Below, in pieces: positions 36,147 through 43,760 of a stretch of DNA of 64,000 bases. The position numbers and the translations under genes were made by a program. Below the pieces are notes generated by a model. The model worked only from the letters and a program-made list of their open reading frames with translations, was not told where the DNA came from and made no database searches. Origin of the DNA: Natrinema longum (lineage in GTDB: Archaea > Halobacteriota > Halobacteria > Halobacteriales > Natrialbaceae); NCBI RefSeq assembly GCF_017352095.1, contig NZ_CP071463.1:2480001-2544000 (forward strand), in the 5' to 3' direction. The first letter of the stretch is position 1. Every line of letters starts with the position of its first letter.

Positions 36147-36151
36147 GAGGG
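36147..36151 (+). promoter_or_regulatory. Shine-Dalgarno before the DtxR-like gene
   Basis: GGAGG lies 5 nt before the ATG at 36157. Strong SD sites are less common than leaderless starts here, and it supports both this start and transcription from upstream. Confidence 0.5.
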
Positions 36152-36156
36152 ATCCG

Positions 36157-36591
36157 ATGAACACTGCAGATCAATATCTCAAGGCGATCTACCTGGCACA
36201 GCGCATCGAGGACGGCCCCGCATCGACCGGCACGCTCGCGGACTTACTCGAGGTGAGTCCGGCCAGTGTCAACGAGATGATCGGAAAACTCGAGGACCGC
36301 GAACTCGTCGACCACGAGAAGTATCAGGGAGCCAGCCTGACCGACGAGGGGCTCGAGCGCGCTCACAACGCCCTCCAGACCTACTGCATCATCGAGCGGT
36401 TCCTCGCGAACGTCCTCGAGGTCCAGGAGTTTCGCGACGAGGCTCGTGCCCTCGAGAGCGTCATCGACGACACCGTCGCGGAGCGACTCGATACGATCAT
36501 CGACCGGCCCGACCAGTGTCCCGACTGCTTCGACGCCGAGCGGGACTGCTGTGAACTGCTCGAGGTCGAGGCCAGCGGACGGGCGGACTGA
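36157..36591 (+). CDS. DtxR/SirR-family regulator lacking canonical metal ligands, Cys-rich
   Basis: A 144-residue protein with the DtxR layout: N-terminal winged helix (LKAIYLAQRIEDGP, then VSPASVNEMIGKLEDRELVD) and dimer domain (ERFLANVLEVQEFRDEARAL). Lined up with Corynebacterium DtxR, most metal ligands are changed: Met10 to Gln6, His79 to Tyr76, His98 to Arg93, Cys102 to Arg97, His106 to Ser101; Glu83 and Glu105 remain as Glu80 and Glu100. Five cysteines appear instead (77, 121, 124, 131, 132), four of them in the tail CPDCFDAERDCC. It lacks the SH3-like third domain. Located after suf and a ferritin-like gene, it may sense Fe-S or redox state rather than free Fe/Mn; that is inference. 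Confidence 0.8.
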   Translation: MNTADQYLKAIYLAQRIEDGPASTGTLADLLEVSPASVNEMIGKLEDRELVDHEKYQGASLTDEGLERAHNALQTYCIIERFLANVLEVQEFRDEARALESVIDDTVAERLDTIIDRPDQCPDCFDAERDCCELLEVEASGRAD

Positions 36592-36941
36592 GTTCTCGGT
36601 TGGCGCGTCCCCTCGACGCGCGATGATCTCGATGAGCCGGACCGCTCGCCGGATCCGCGTACCGGAGGTGTTTTGTAGCGATACGAGAAAGGACGAAGAG
36701 ACGGCACGGTCAGACAGCTACCTTTCAGCGCACGTGGTTTCCACGCGCGTTCACCTGACTGACCTACCCCGTCTCTCAAATATCCACGAGCGGCTGCTAT
36801 TTGGGTAGTTGAGAGACGTCGTCATCCGTCGTGAGAGACGTGTGAACGGTCCGCCCGTGAGCGAACCGGTCTCCGCGAAACCGCTCGTTGTTCAGCCCCG
36901 CCTCAATCGGAGCAAGGGAGGGGGCGTTTCGCTCATCCGTG
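36592..36941. other. Intergenic region with a nested inverted repeat
   Basis: No gene is supported in these 350 bases. The notable structure is an inverted repeat at 36771-36817, listed separately. Confidence 0.5.
36771..36817. repeat. Nested inverted repeat (9-bp and 6-bp arms)
   Basis: Outer arms GTCTCTCAA (36771-36779) and TTGAGAGAC (36809-36817) are perfect complements; inner arms CAAATA (36777-36782) and TATTTG (36798-36803) pair as well. The 47-base element lies downstream of the DtxR-like gene. It could be a terminator hairpin or a short remnant of a mobile repeat. Confidence 0.5.
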
Positions 36942-37388
36942 CTAGGCATCACCGCGGGTGTCGAACTCGTCGGTGTCGAGTTCGCTGCCGTCGACTCCGA
37001 CGCGGCCCTCCTGAATTTCGATCGTGACTTCCTCCACCTCGTCGCTCGTCCCGAGGAACTGTGTCGTCGCCGACTCGAGTTCGTCGTTGACCGACCAGAC
37101 GAATCGCAACACCGACTCGAGTTCGGTGCCGGCCTCGCGGACGCCCCGCCGGGGTGAGAGGTCGCCCAGGCTTCGTGCCCCTTCCGGATGGAGGTACTGG
37201 ATCGGGTGGTCGGTCGGTACGTCTCGGAGGTCGACGTCGAACGACCAGAGATAGGGCAGCAACTGGATGGCGTACCCCTGGGGTTTCGGTGCTCGTCGGC
37301 CGGCGGCGGTCAGGGCGACGTTGATCGCCGTCGACTCCGCGTCGGTATCGAAGTAGACGCCCGGTGCGCCCGGAATGGAGAGTCGCAT
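36942..37388 (-). CDS. Conserved hypothetical protein
   Basis: A 148-residue soluble protein, probably haloarchaea-specific. It begins RLSIPGAPGVYFDTDAES, has a middle segment YAIQLLPYLWSFDVDLRDV and an acidic C-terminus ending EFDTRGDA. No domain recognised. The ATG at 37388 was chosen because the open frame upstream is basic and unlike protein. Confidence 0.6.
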   Translation of the reverse strand: MRLSIPGAPGVYFDTDAESTAINVALTAAGRRAPKPQGYAIQLLPYLWSFDVDLRDVPTDHPIQYLHPEGARSLGDLSPRRGVREAGTELESVLRFVWSVNDELESATTQFLGTSDEVEEVTIEIQEGRVGVDGSELDTDEFDTRGDA

Positions 37389-37560
37389 ACTCGAAGGGAG
37401 GGGGCCAGGAGCGGAAGCGTCCGTACCCGGCACACCAACCCCCGTTTTATACGCCCCGCGATCGATCGCTCCTGCTGTCATACCGACTCCCGTCCGCCAG
37501 TGACGGCGCACCCGCGAACCGCCCTGGGGTCCCACCGGGAGATCGGGACAGCAGCCCGTC

Positions 37561-38304
37561 TCAGTGGAAGGTGTCGGCGAACTTGTCCCGGCGATTGATG
37601 TCGAGTTCGCTCACGCTCGAGCCCTCCCGACTCGCGGCGAATCGGATCGCTTCGGCGACTTCGGCGGGGTCGCTGGCCTCGTCTTCGTCGAAGCGCTCGG
37701 CGAAGGACTCACCCGTTGCCGCTCCGAACTCCGAGCGGACCTCGGCGGGGTTGACGATGGTGAATCCGACATCGTCGTCGCCGATCTGGGCTGCGAGGCT
37801 CTTGGCAAAGCCCCGTACCCACCACTTCGTTGCAGCGTAGACGGGGTTGGCCGGTCGTGGGTGCTGGCCGGCGAAGCTGGCGACGAAAATCAGGTGCCCG
37901 TCCCGCTCGCGGACGTGTGGGATCGCCGCCCGCGTCGCGTAGAAGACGCCGTCGACGTTGGTCTCCTGCATCGTCTCGTAGTCGTCGGTCGAGAGCGACT
38001 CGACCTCGCTCCCGCGGGCCAGTCCCGCGTTGTTCACCAGCACGTCGAGGCCGCCGAAGGCGTCGACCGTGTCGTCGATGAGCGCGTCGACGGCGTCTTC
38101 CTCGCGGACGTTCGTCGGCACGACCAGCGTCTCGACGCCGTGGGTCGTCTCGAGGTCGTCCGCCAGCTCCGTCAACCTGTCCTCGCTGCGGGCCGCGAGG
38201 ACGACGTTCGCGCCCGCAGCCGCGAGTTCGCGGCAGGTCGCTGCGCCGATGCCGGAGCTCGCACCCGTTACGACTGCCGTTCCCTGTTCGAGTGTCTCGG
38301 ACAT
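37561..38304 (-). CDS. SDR-family NAD(P)-dependent oxidoreductase
   Basis: A 247-residue classical short-chain dehydrogenase. The cofactor motif is TGASSGIGAATCRELA (near residue 14), followed by NNAGLARG, the active-site Ser in VASFAGQHP and the YxxxK pair in YAATKWW. Arg at the end of the second strand (LAARSEDRL) hints at NADP(H). Substrate unknown; the family oxidises or reduces alcohols, sugars and ketones. Confidence 0.9.
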   Translation of the reverse strand: MSETLEQGTAVVTGASSGIGAATCRELAAAGANVVLAARSEDRLTELADDLETTHGVETLVVPTNVREEDAVDALIDDTVDAFGGLDVLVNNAGLARGSEVESLSTDDYETMQETNVDGVFYATRAAIPHVRERDGHLIFVASFAGQHPRPANPVYAATKWWVRGFAKSLAAQIGDDDVGFTIVNPAEVRSEFGAATGESFAERFDEDEASDPAEVAEAIRFAASREGSSVSELDINRRDKFADTFH

Positions 38305-38470
38305 CGTTCGACGAGTAGGCGAGCACCGCTCCTAAAAACGAGGGTCGCGGAACGACAGGCTCCGAAAGCGGGCAACAGCCGGTGGGCAGCGACGCGTCAT
38401 GCGGTCCCCCTGTCCCGAGTGGTCCGGAGCCGTCCGTAAGCTCGCCGGCGCTGACTGACAGCGGTCCGTC

Positions 38471-40003
38471 TCAGTACTCCTCGAGTTCGTACAGGTCGCC
38501 GTACTTCGACGTGACGTACTCGAGGAAAGAGTCCGCAGTCAGCCCCTCGCCGGTGGCCTGCTCGATCAGGTCGGGCGTGACGTAGCGTTTGCCGTGCTGG
38601 TGGACGTTCTCGCGGAGCCAGCCGTTGAGTTCGCCGAACTCGCCCTCGCGAATCTGCTCGTCGAACTCGCCGAGATCGGATTCCGCGGCGGCGTAGAGCT
38701 GTGCTGCGAGCACCGATCCAAGCGAGTAGGTCGAGAAGTAGCCGAAGTCGCCGTGGGACCAGTGGATGTCCTGCAGGCAGCCCGCCGCGTCCGTCTCCGG
38801 TCGCACGCCCAGATAGTCCTCGTACTTGTCGTTCCAGACTTCGGGGATTTCGGAGACCTCGAGGTCGCCCCGGATCAGATCGCGTTCGATCTCGAAGCGG
38901 ACCACGATGTGGAGGTGGTAGGTGAGTTCGTCCGCCTCGACGCGGATGAGGTTATCGTCGTGGACCTGGTTGGCCGCCTCGTAGGCCTCCTCGGGTGTGA
39001 CGTCCGCGAGTTCGGGGAAGCGATCGCGGGCGATCGGCAGGAAGTGCTTCCAGAAGGCGCGAGAACGGCCGACGTGGTTCTCCCAGAGGCGGGACTGGGA
39101 CTCGTGGACGGAGAGGTCCCGCGCCTCGCCCAGCGGCGTCCCGTAGCCGTCGTCCGGAAGTCCGAGGGTGTAGTTCGCGTGGCCGAACTCGTGGATCGTC
39201 GACGTGATCGAGCCCAGGAGGTCGTCCTCCTCGAATCGGGTCGTCACGCGGGCGTCGAACTGCGTGCCCGACGAGAACGGATGTGGCGCAGTATCGAGTC
39301 GGCCACGGTCCCAGTCGTAGCCCAGCGAGTCCAGCACGTCGCGTGCGAGCGCTTCCTGATCGTCGTCGTCGAACTCCCCCGCGAAGGCGTCCGTGGCGAG
39401 GTCGGCGTCGCTGTCGTCGATCGCATCGATCAGCGGGACGAGTTCCTCGCGGAGTCGTTCGAGGACCCGCTCTGCGGTCTCGAGGTCGATGTAGGGCTCG
39501 TAGTCCGCGAAGAGCACGGCGTAGGGGTCGGCGTCGGGATCGATGTGCTCCGCGTACTCCCGCTTGAGATCGACCAGTTTCTCGAGGGTCGGCGCGAAGT
39601 GGTCGAAGTCGTCGTCCTCTTTCGCCTGCTTCCACTTGGGGTGGGCGTTCGACGCCGTCGCCGATATCTCCTCGACGAGTTCCTGTGGGACGCTCGTCTC
39701 GCGGTCGTACCGCCGGCGGATCTCGCGGACGACGGCGGCCTGCTCGTCCTCGAGGTCGCTCCCTTCGAGTTCCTCGAGCAGTTCGCCCGTCTCGTCGGCG
39801 GTCAGGAGTTCGTGACTGATCGAGGACAGCGTCGAGAGCTGTTGTGCTCGGGCAGGGGTCCCCTCGTCGGGCATCACGACTTCCTGGTCCCATCGGAGGA
39901 TGCCGGCGGCGTTCCCGACGTTCGAGATGCGTCGCACTCGCTCTTCGAACTGGTCGTAGGTGTCGCCCTCGCTCGCGTCGCTTTGGGCCTGATCGGTCGC
40001 CAT
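38471..40003 (-). CDS. M32-family carboxypeptidase
   Basis: A 510-residue zinc metallocarboxypeptidase of the Taq/Pfu type. The active site is HEFGH at residues 271-275, with the downstream Glu in the SVHESQSRLWENHVGRS region. Length and the C-terminal FSTYSLGSVLAAQLYAA fit the family. It removes C-terminal residues from peptides in the cytoplasm. It stands alone on its strand. Confidence 0.93.
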   Translation of the reverse strand: MATDQAQSDASEGDTYDQFEERVRRISNVGNAAGILRWDQEVVMPDEGTPARAQQLSTLSSISHELLTADETGELLEELEGSDLEDEQAAVVREIRRRYDRETSVPQELVEEISATASNAHPKWKQAKEDDDFDHFAPTLEKLVDLKREYAEHIDPDADPYAVLFADYEPYIDLETAERVLERLREELVPLIDAIDDSDADLATDAFAGEFDDDDQEALARDVLDSLGYDWDRGRLDTAPHPFSSGTQFDARVTTRFEEDDLLGSITSTIHEFGHANYTLGLPDDGYGTPLGEARDLSVHESQSRLWENHVGRSRAFWKHFLPIARDRFPELADVTPEEAYEAANQVHDDNLIRVEADELTYHLHIVVRFEIERDLIRGDLEVSEIPEVWNDKYEDYLGVRPETDAAGCLQDIHWSHGDFGYFSTYSLGSVLAAQLYAAAESDLGEFDEQIREGEFGELNGWLRENVHQHGKRYVTPDLIEQATGEGLTADSFLEYVTSKYGDLYELEEY

Positions 40004-40247
40004 AGCCGTACCCTTTGCTCGGAAGTGCTATCAACGTCGTGGTTCCGGGTACTTCGTTCGCGACCGATCGGGAACGACGGTCCGGCGACCGGACTCGATC
40101 GGCGGACGTATCGACCGACGAGACGATCACGACGTCGTGATAACGACCTCGTGTGGCGCTATTCCGCTTCCCTCGGAAGCCAATGAGAGACATGCGGAAC
40201 GTGCAAGCACCGGACTGTTCCACCGATCCGACGTACGTCGTCTCGCT

Positions 40248-40616
40248 ATGGCCCTCGCTTCACCAGTCGCGTCAGTAATCGTGTTCGTCGTGAGCCTCCT
40301 GATCGGCGCGGTCGGCATCTACGCGGGTGCTCGAGTCATCGTCGGTCGCGCGGACTACGATCACGCCATCGTGACCGCCCTGATCGGCGCGATCGTCTGG
40401 GCGATCGTCGGCTTCGTCGTCGGCTGGATCCCGCTCGTGGGGCCGTTGCTCGCCCTCATCGCCTACGTCGCGGTCATCAACTGGCGGTATCCCGGCGACT
40501 GGACCGCCGCGGCGATGATCGGTCTCGTCGCCTGGATCACCGTGTTGATCGTCCTCTATGCCCTCGCCGCACTCGGCGTGACGGGCTTCGATGCAGTCGG
40601 CGTTCCGGGTCTCTGA
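40248..40616 (+). CDS. Small multi-pass membrane protein
   Basis: A 122-residue protein with four hydrophobic helices (starting at VIVFVVSLLIGAVGIYAGA, AIVTALIGAIVWAIVGFVVG, PLLALIAYVAVI and MIGLVAWITVLIVLYALAAL). The residues VIVGRADYDHA between helices 1 and 2 look conserved. No known function. It is divergent from the M32 carboxypeptidase and convergent with the M20 peptidase gene. Confidence 0.72.
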   Translation: MALASPVASVIVFVVSLLIGAVGIYAGARVIVGRADYDHAIVTALIGAIVWAIVGFVVGWIPLVGPLLALIAYVAVINWRYPGDWTAAAMIGLVAWITVLIVLYALAALGVTGFDAVGVPGL

Positions 40617-40657
40617 GGCCCGCCCACCGATCGATCAGCGGGTCACGCCGGGTGCAC

Positions 40658-41800
40658 TCACCGGGCCGTCAGCCACCGCCGTGCGACCCGCCGGTAGGTC
40701 TCTCGACATCGCTCGAGGACCTCGATCGAGACGCTCTCGTCGTCGGTGTGGGCTTCGCCGGGTTCGGACGGCCCGTAGATCACGCACTCGGTGCCGGCCC
40801 GTGAGAGCCAACCCGCGTCGGTCGCGTGGGGTTTCGTCACGAGTTCGGGAGCCCCCGCCTGCGACGCGGCGGCGGCCTCGAGAACGCACTCGGCGAAGGC
40901 CTCGTCCGTACAGCGCATCGGTGGCAGGTCCTGATCGACCGTCCACTCGATGCCCGCGGGTTCTGTGACCCGCTCGAGGGCGGCCCGTTCGCCGGGGACC
41001 GTCCGCTCGTCGACCGTGAACTCACAGCGGGCGGGAACGACGTTCATCGCCGAGCCGCCATCGATCTCGGTGACCGTGAGCCGTCCCTCGAGTGTCTCGC
41101 CGGCCACGTCGACCGACGGAGGCTGGAGGCTGCGGACGCCATCGATGGCCTCGGTAGCGCGATAGATCGCGTTCTCGCCGGTATCGGCCTCGCTGGCGTG
41201 TGCCGCGGTTCCGTGCGCGGTGATCGTGCTCCCGCGGCGACCCTTGTGGGCGATGGCCACGTCGGTGACGTCCGGCCCGGAGTAGTCGGTCGACCCTTCG
41301 CCGACGACGGCGTAGTCGGGTGCGAATCCGGTCTCGAGCGCGTGCTGTGCGCCGACCCCGCCGACCTCCTCACCGACGAAGCTCGCGACGACGAGTTCGC
41401 CGGCGGAGTCGGCGTCGCCGGACTGCGTCCGACCGCTCGAGGGCGTTCGCACCTCGCTGTCCCGAAACGCGAGCAGGGCGGCTGCGAGCGCCCCTTTCAT
41501 GTCGGCCGTTCCGCGACCGTAGAGACGGCCGTCGCGTTCCTCGACGACGTACTCGTTCGGGTCGTCTCCGTCCGCGTTCGCGACCTGTGCCCCGGTCGGC
41601 TCGACGACGTCGTGATGACCGACGAACGCGAGGGTCTCCGGACCGCTTCCCTTCCGGGCGATCACGTTTCCGACAGCGTCTCGAGTCACGGTAGCGTCGG
41701 TCTCGCGGCGCAGCCAGTCCTCGAGGAAGTCGCCGGCAGCGGTCTCGTCTTCGTGGCTCGGGATCGCGACGAGGTCGCGGGTCAGATCGACGACGCTCAT
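40658..41800 (-). CDS. M20-family metallopeptidase (ArgE/DapE type)
   Basis: A 380-residue two-zinc hydrolase. Zinc ligands and catalytic residues are visible in FVGHHDVVEP, the bridging Asp in RGTADMKGALAA, and the Glu pair in VGEEVGGVGAQHALE. The dimerisation insert lies at ~180-290. Members hydrolyse N-acyl amino acids or dipeptides (acetylornithine, succinyl-diaminopimelate). The specific substrate is not identifiable, as no Arg or Lys biosynthesis genes are adjacent. Confidence 0.88.
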   Translation of the reverse strand: MSVVDLTRDLVAIPSHEDETAAGDFLEDWLRRETDATVTRDAVGNVIARKGSGPETLAFVGHHDVVEPTGAQVANADGDDPNEYVVEERDGRLYGRGTADMKGALAAALLAFRDSEVRTPSSGRTQSGDADSAGELVVASFVGEEVGGVGAQHALETGFAPDYAVVGEGSTDYSGPDVTDVAIAHKGRRGSTITAHGTAAHASEADTGENAIYRATEAIDGVRSLQPPSVDVAGETLEGRLTVTEIDGGSAMNVVPARCEFTVDERTVPGERAALERVTEPAGIEWTVDQDLPPMRCTDEAFAECVLEAAAASQAGAPELVTKPHATDAGWLSRAGTECVIYGPSEPGEAHTDDESVSIEVLERCRETYRRVARRWLTAR

Positions 41801-41958
41801 GCCGGGCGTATCGATAGCTGTCGTGTTCAGTGCTCCGAAACCGGTTGTGCCCGATCGGCCGATCGTACCTCGCGTTTGGACTCCTCAGACGGTCTCCTGT
41901 CCGTCAGTGCCGGTGGGACTGGGACCGCCCTGCGGTTCCACCGGGACAGCAACCCGTC

Positions 41959-43605
41959 TCAGTCGATCCGTTCGTACGCCGGTGGCTCGACCCCTGGGTC
42001 GTCGTCGGTGAGCCGCGTGACGGAGTCGTGGACCTCGCGAAGACTCGCCGTCTGCTGTTGGCTCGCCGCCGCCATCGATTCCGCAGCGCTCGCGACCTTG
42101 TCGGCCGAATCCGAGAGCCCTTCGAGCGTTTCGGCCGTCGCCTCGACGCCGTGTGCTTGCTGGTCGGCCGCAGCCGCCACGTCTTCCATCCCCGCCGCGG
42201 TCCCCTCTGCGGCGTCGTGGATCTCCTCGAGCGAGTCGACCGTCTTCCGGACGCGGTCCGTCCCGGTATCGACGCGGGCGACCGTTTCCTCGGTCGTTTC
42301 GACCGTGGCTGCGGCGTCCTCGCGGACGGCCTCGACGGCGCTTTCGATCTCCGCGAGATCGGATTTCGTCTGCTCGGCGAACGAGCGTACTTCGCTGGCG
42401 ATCACTCCCATCGTCTCACCGCCGCCGCTGTCCGCTCGAGAGGATTCGATCTTCGCGTTCGCCGCCAGCACCGTCGTCCGCTCGGCGAGATCGTCGAGGC
42501 GCTCGACGATGGCGTCGATCTCGTCGGTCCGCTCGGCCAGGGAATCGGCGGCATCGGCGACGCGGTCGGTCGCGGTTTCGATCGCCTCGAGTTCGTCCAG
42601 CGCCTCGTCGGCCGCGTCGACGCCCGCCGCCGCGAGTTGCTCGGTTCGTTCGCTTTCCGTTCGAACCTCGTCCGCGACGCTCGCGACCTCTTCGACGGCA
42701 GCGCTCACCTCGTTGAGTTCGCCCGCAGCCGTGGTGATGCTGTTCGCCTGTGACTCGGTGTGGGTGCTGATCGCCTCGGCGCGTCGTGCGACGACCTCGC
42801 TCGCTTCGTGGAGTTCGGTGATCGGCGTCTGTACGTCCTCTTCGACCTCGCGAGCGAGCCGTCTGCGTCGTTCGATCGACTCCTCGAGTCGCTGGGCGTA
42901 GGAGTCGACGTACGTTTCGGTCGCGACCTGCATGTCGAGATTGATGATCCGCAACAAGGAGAGGACGTCCATCATGCCGTCGTCGATTGCGTCCCTGACG
43001 GCGGCTTCGAACGACTCCTCGAGGCCGTCGGGGATCTCCTCGTCCCCGCCGCCCAGTCCCAGTGCGCCGACGAACCGACCGAGTCCGCCCTCGTCTCCGT
43101 CGGTATCGCGTTCCGCTGCCCACTCCTCGATGGCGTCGACGACCTGTCGCTGCATCCGCTCGTTCAACCGCGAGAGGATGAGATCGTAGTAGACGCCGTA
43201 CTGCCCGATGTACTGTTTCAGGGGCATATCGAGCATTTCGTGGAGTTTCCCGATTCGTGTCCGGTTCTGGAAGTACGACTGATCGTAGGAACCGCTCGCC
43301 AGCGAGACGAGATACGCCTGCTGGGTCTGTTTGAGCGCGTCGACGTCTTTCGGTGATCGGTCGACGATCGCTCGCGTCTGCTCGTAGTGCAACACGTTTT
43401 CGTAGAAGTCGTCGGCGATCTCCTCGCGGTTGTCCCGCATCATCGACTCGAGATCCGCCAGCCGTCGTTCGTCGTCCTCGTCGAAGCCGATGAACTCCTT
43501 TCGCCAGGCGATCTCGTCCTCATCGAGCCCGATCCGATCGATGAGATCGTCGACGTCGAGAAAGCCGTTGAGTCCACCCCGACCGAACGTCTGCTCCGGT
43601 TGCAT
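41959..43605 (-). CDS. HemAT-type globin-coupled transducer
   Basis: A 548-residue soluble chemotaxis transducer without membrane helices. Residues ~15-180 form a globin sensor; the proximal haem His is His122 in RTRIGKLHEMLDMP, as in HemAT. Residues ~245-540 are a long coiled-coil signalling domain whose hairpin tip reads AERTTVLAANAKIESSRAD and MGVIASEVRSFAEQTK, matching the CheA/CheW contact region. It would sense oxygen and steer swimming. The ATG at 43605 was chosen; the frame continues upstream without domain homology. A light/oxygen link with the nearby rhodopsin module is only suggestive. Confidence 0.9.
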   Translation of the reverse strand: MQPEQTFGRGGLNGFLDVDDLIDRIGLDEDEIAWRKEFIGFDEDDERRLADLESMMRDNREEIADDFYENVLHYEQTRAIVDRSPKDVDALKQTQQAYLVSLASGSYDQSYFQNRTRIGKLHEMLDMPLKQYIGQYGVYYDLILSRLNERMQRQVVDAIEEWAAERDTDGDEGGLGRFVGALGLGGGDEEIPDGLEESFEAAVRDAIDDGMMDVLSLLRIINLDMQVATETYVDSYAQRLEESIERRRRLAREVEEDVQTPITELHEASEVVARRAEAISTHTESQANSITTAAGELNEVSAAVEEVASVADEVRTESERTEQLAAAGVDAADEALDELEAIETATDRVADAADSLAERTDEIDAIVERLDDLAERTTVLAANAKIESSRADSGGGETMGVIASEVRSFAEQTKSDLAEIESAVEAVREDAAATVETTEETVARVDTGTDRVRKTVDSLEEIHDAAEGTAAGMEDVAAAADQQAHGVEATAETLEGLSDSADKVASAAESMAAASQQQTASLREVHDSVTRLTDDDPGVEPPAYERID

Positions 43606-43760
43606 ACGACAAACGTGTTCGGGGTTTCGGTTAAGTTTATTTGTATGTTCCCGCGGGATAGGAACACGTGTCGGCACCACACGGACGGTTGCGTGTGAAT
43701 AGAACCCATGTTCGGATCCGTTGTGGACACCCTTATACGCGTACGTCGACCAGTTTAGGT

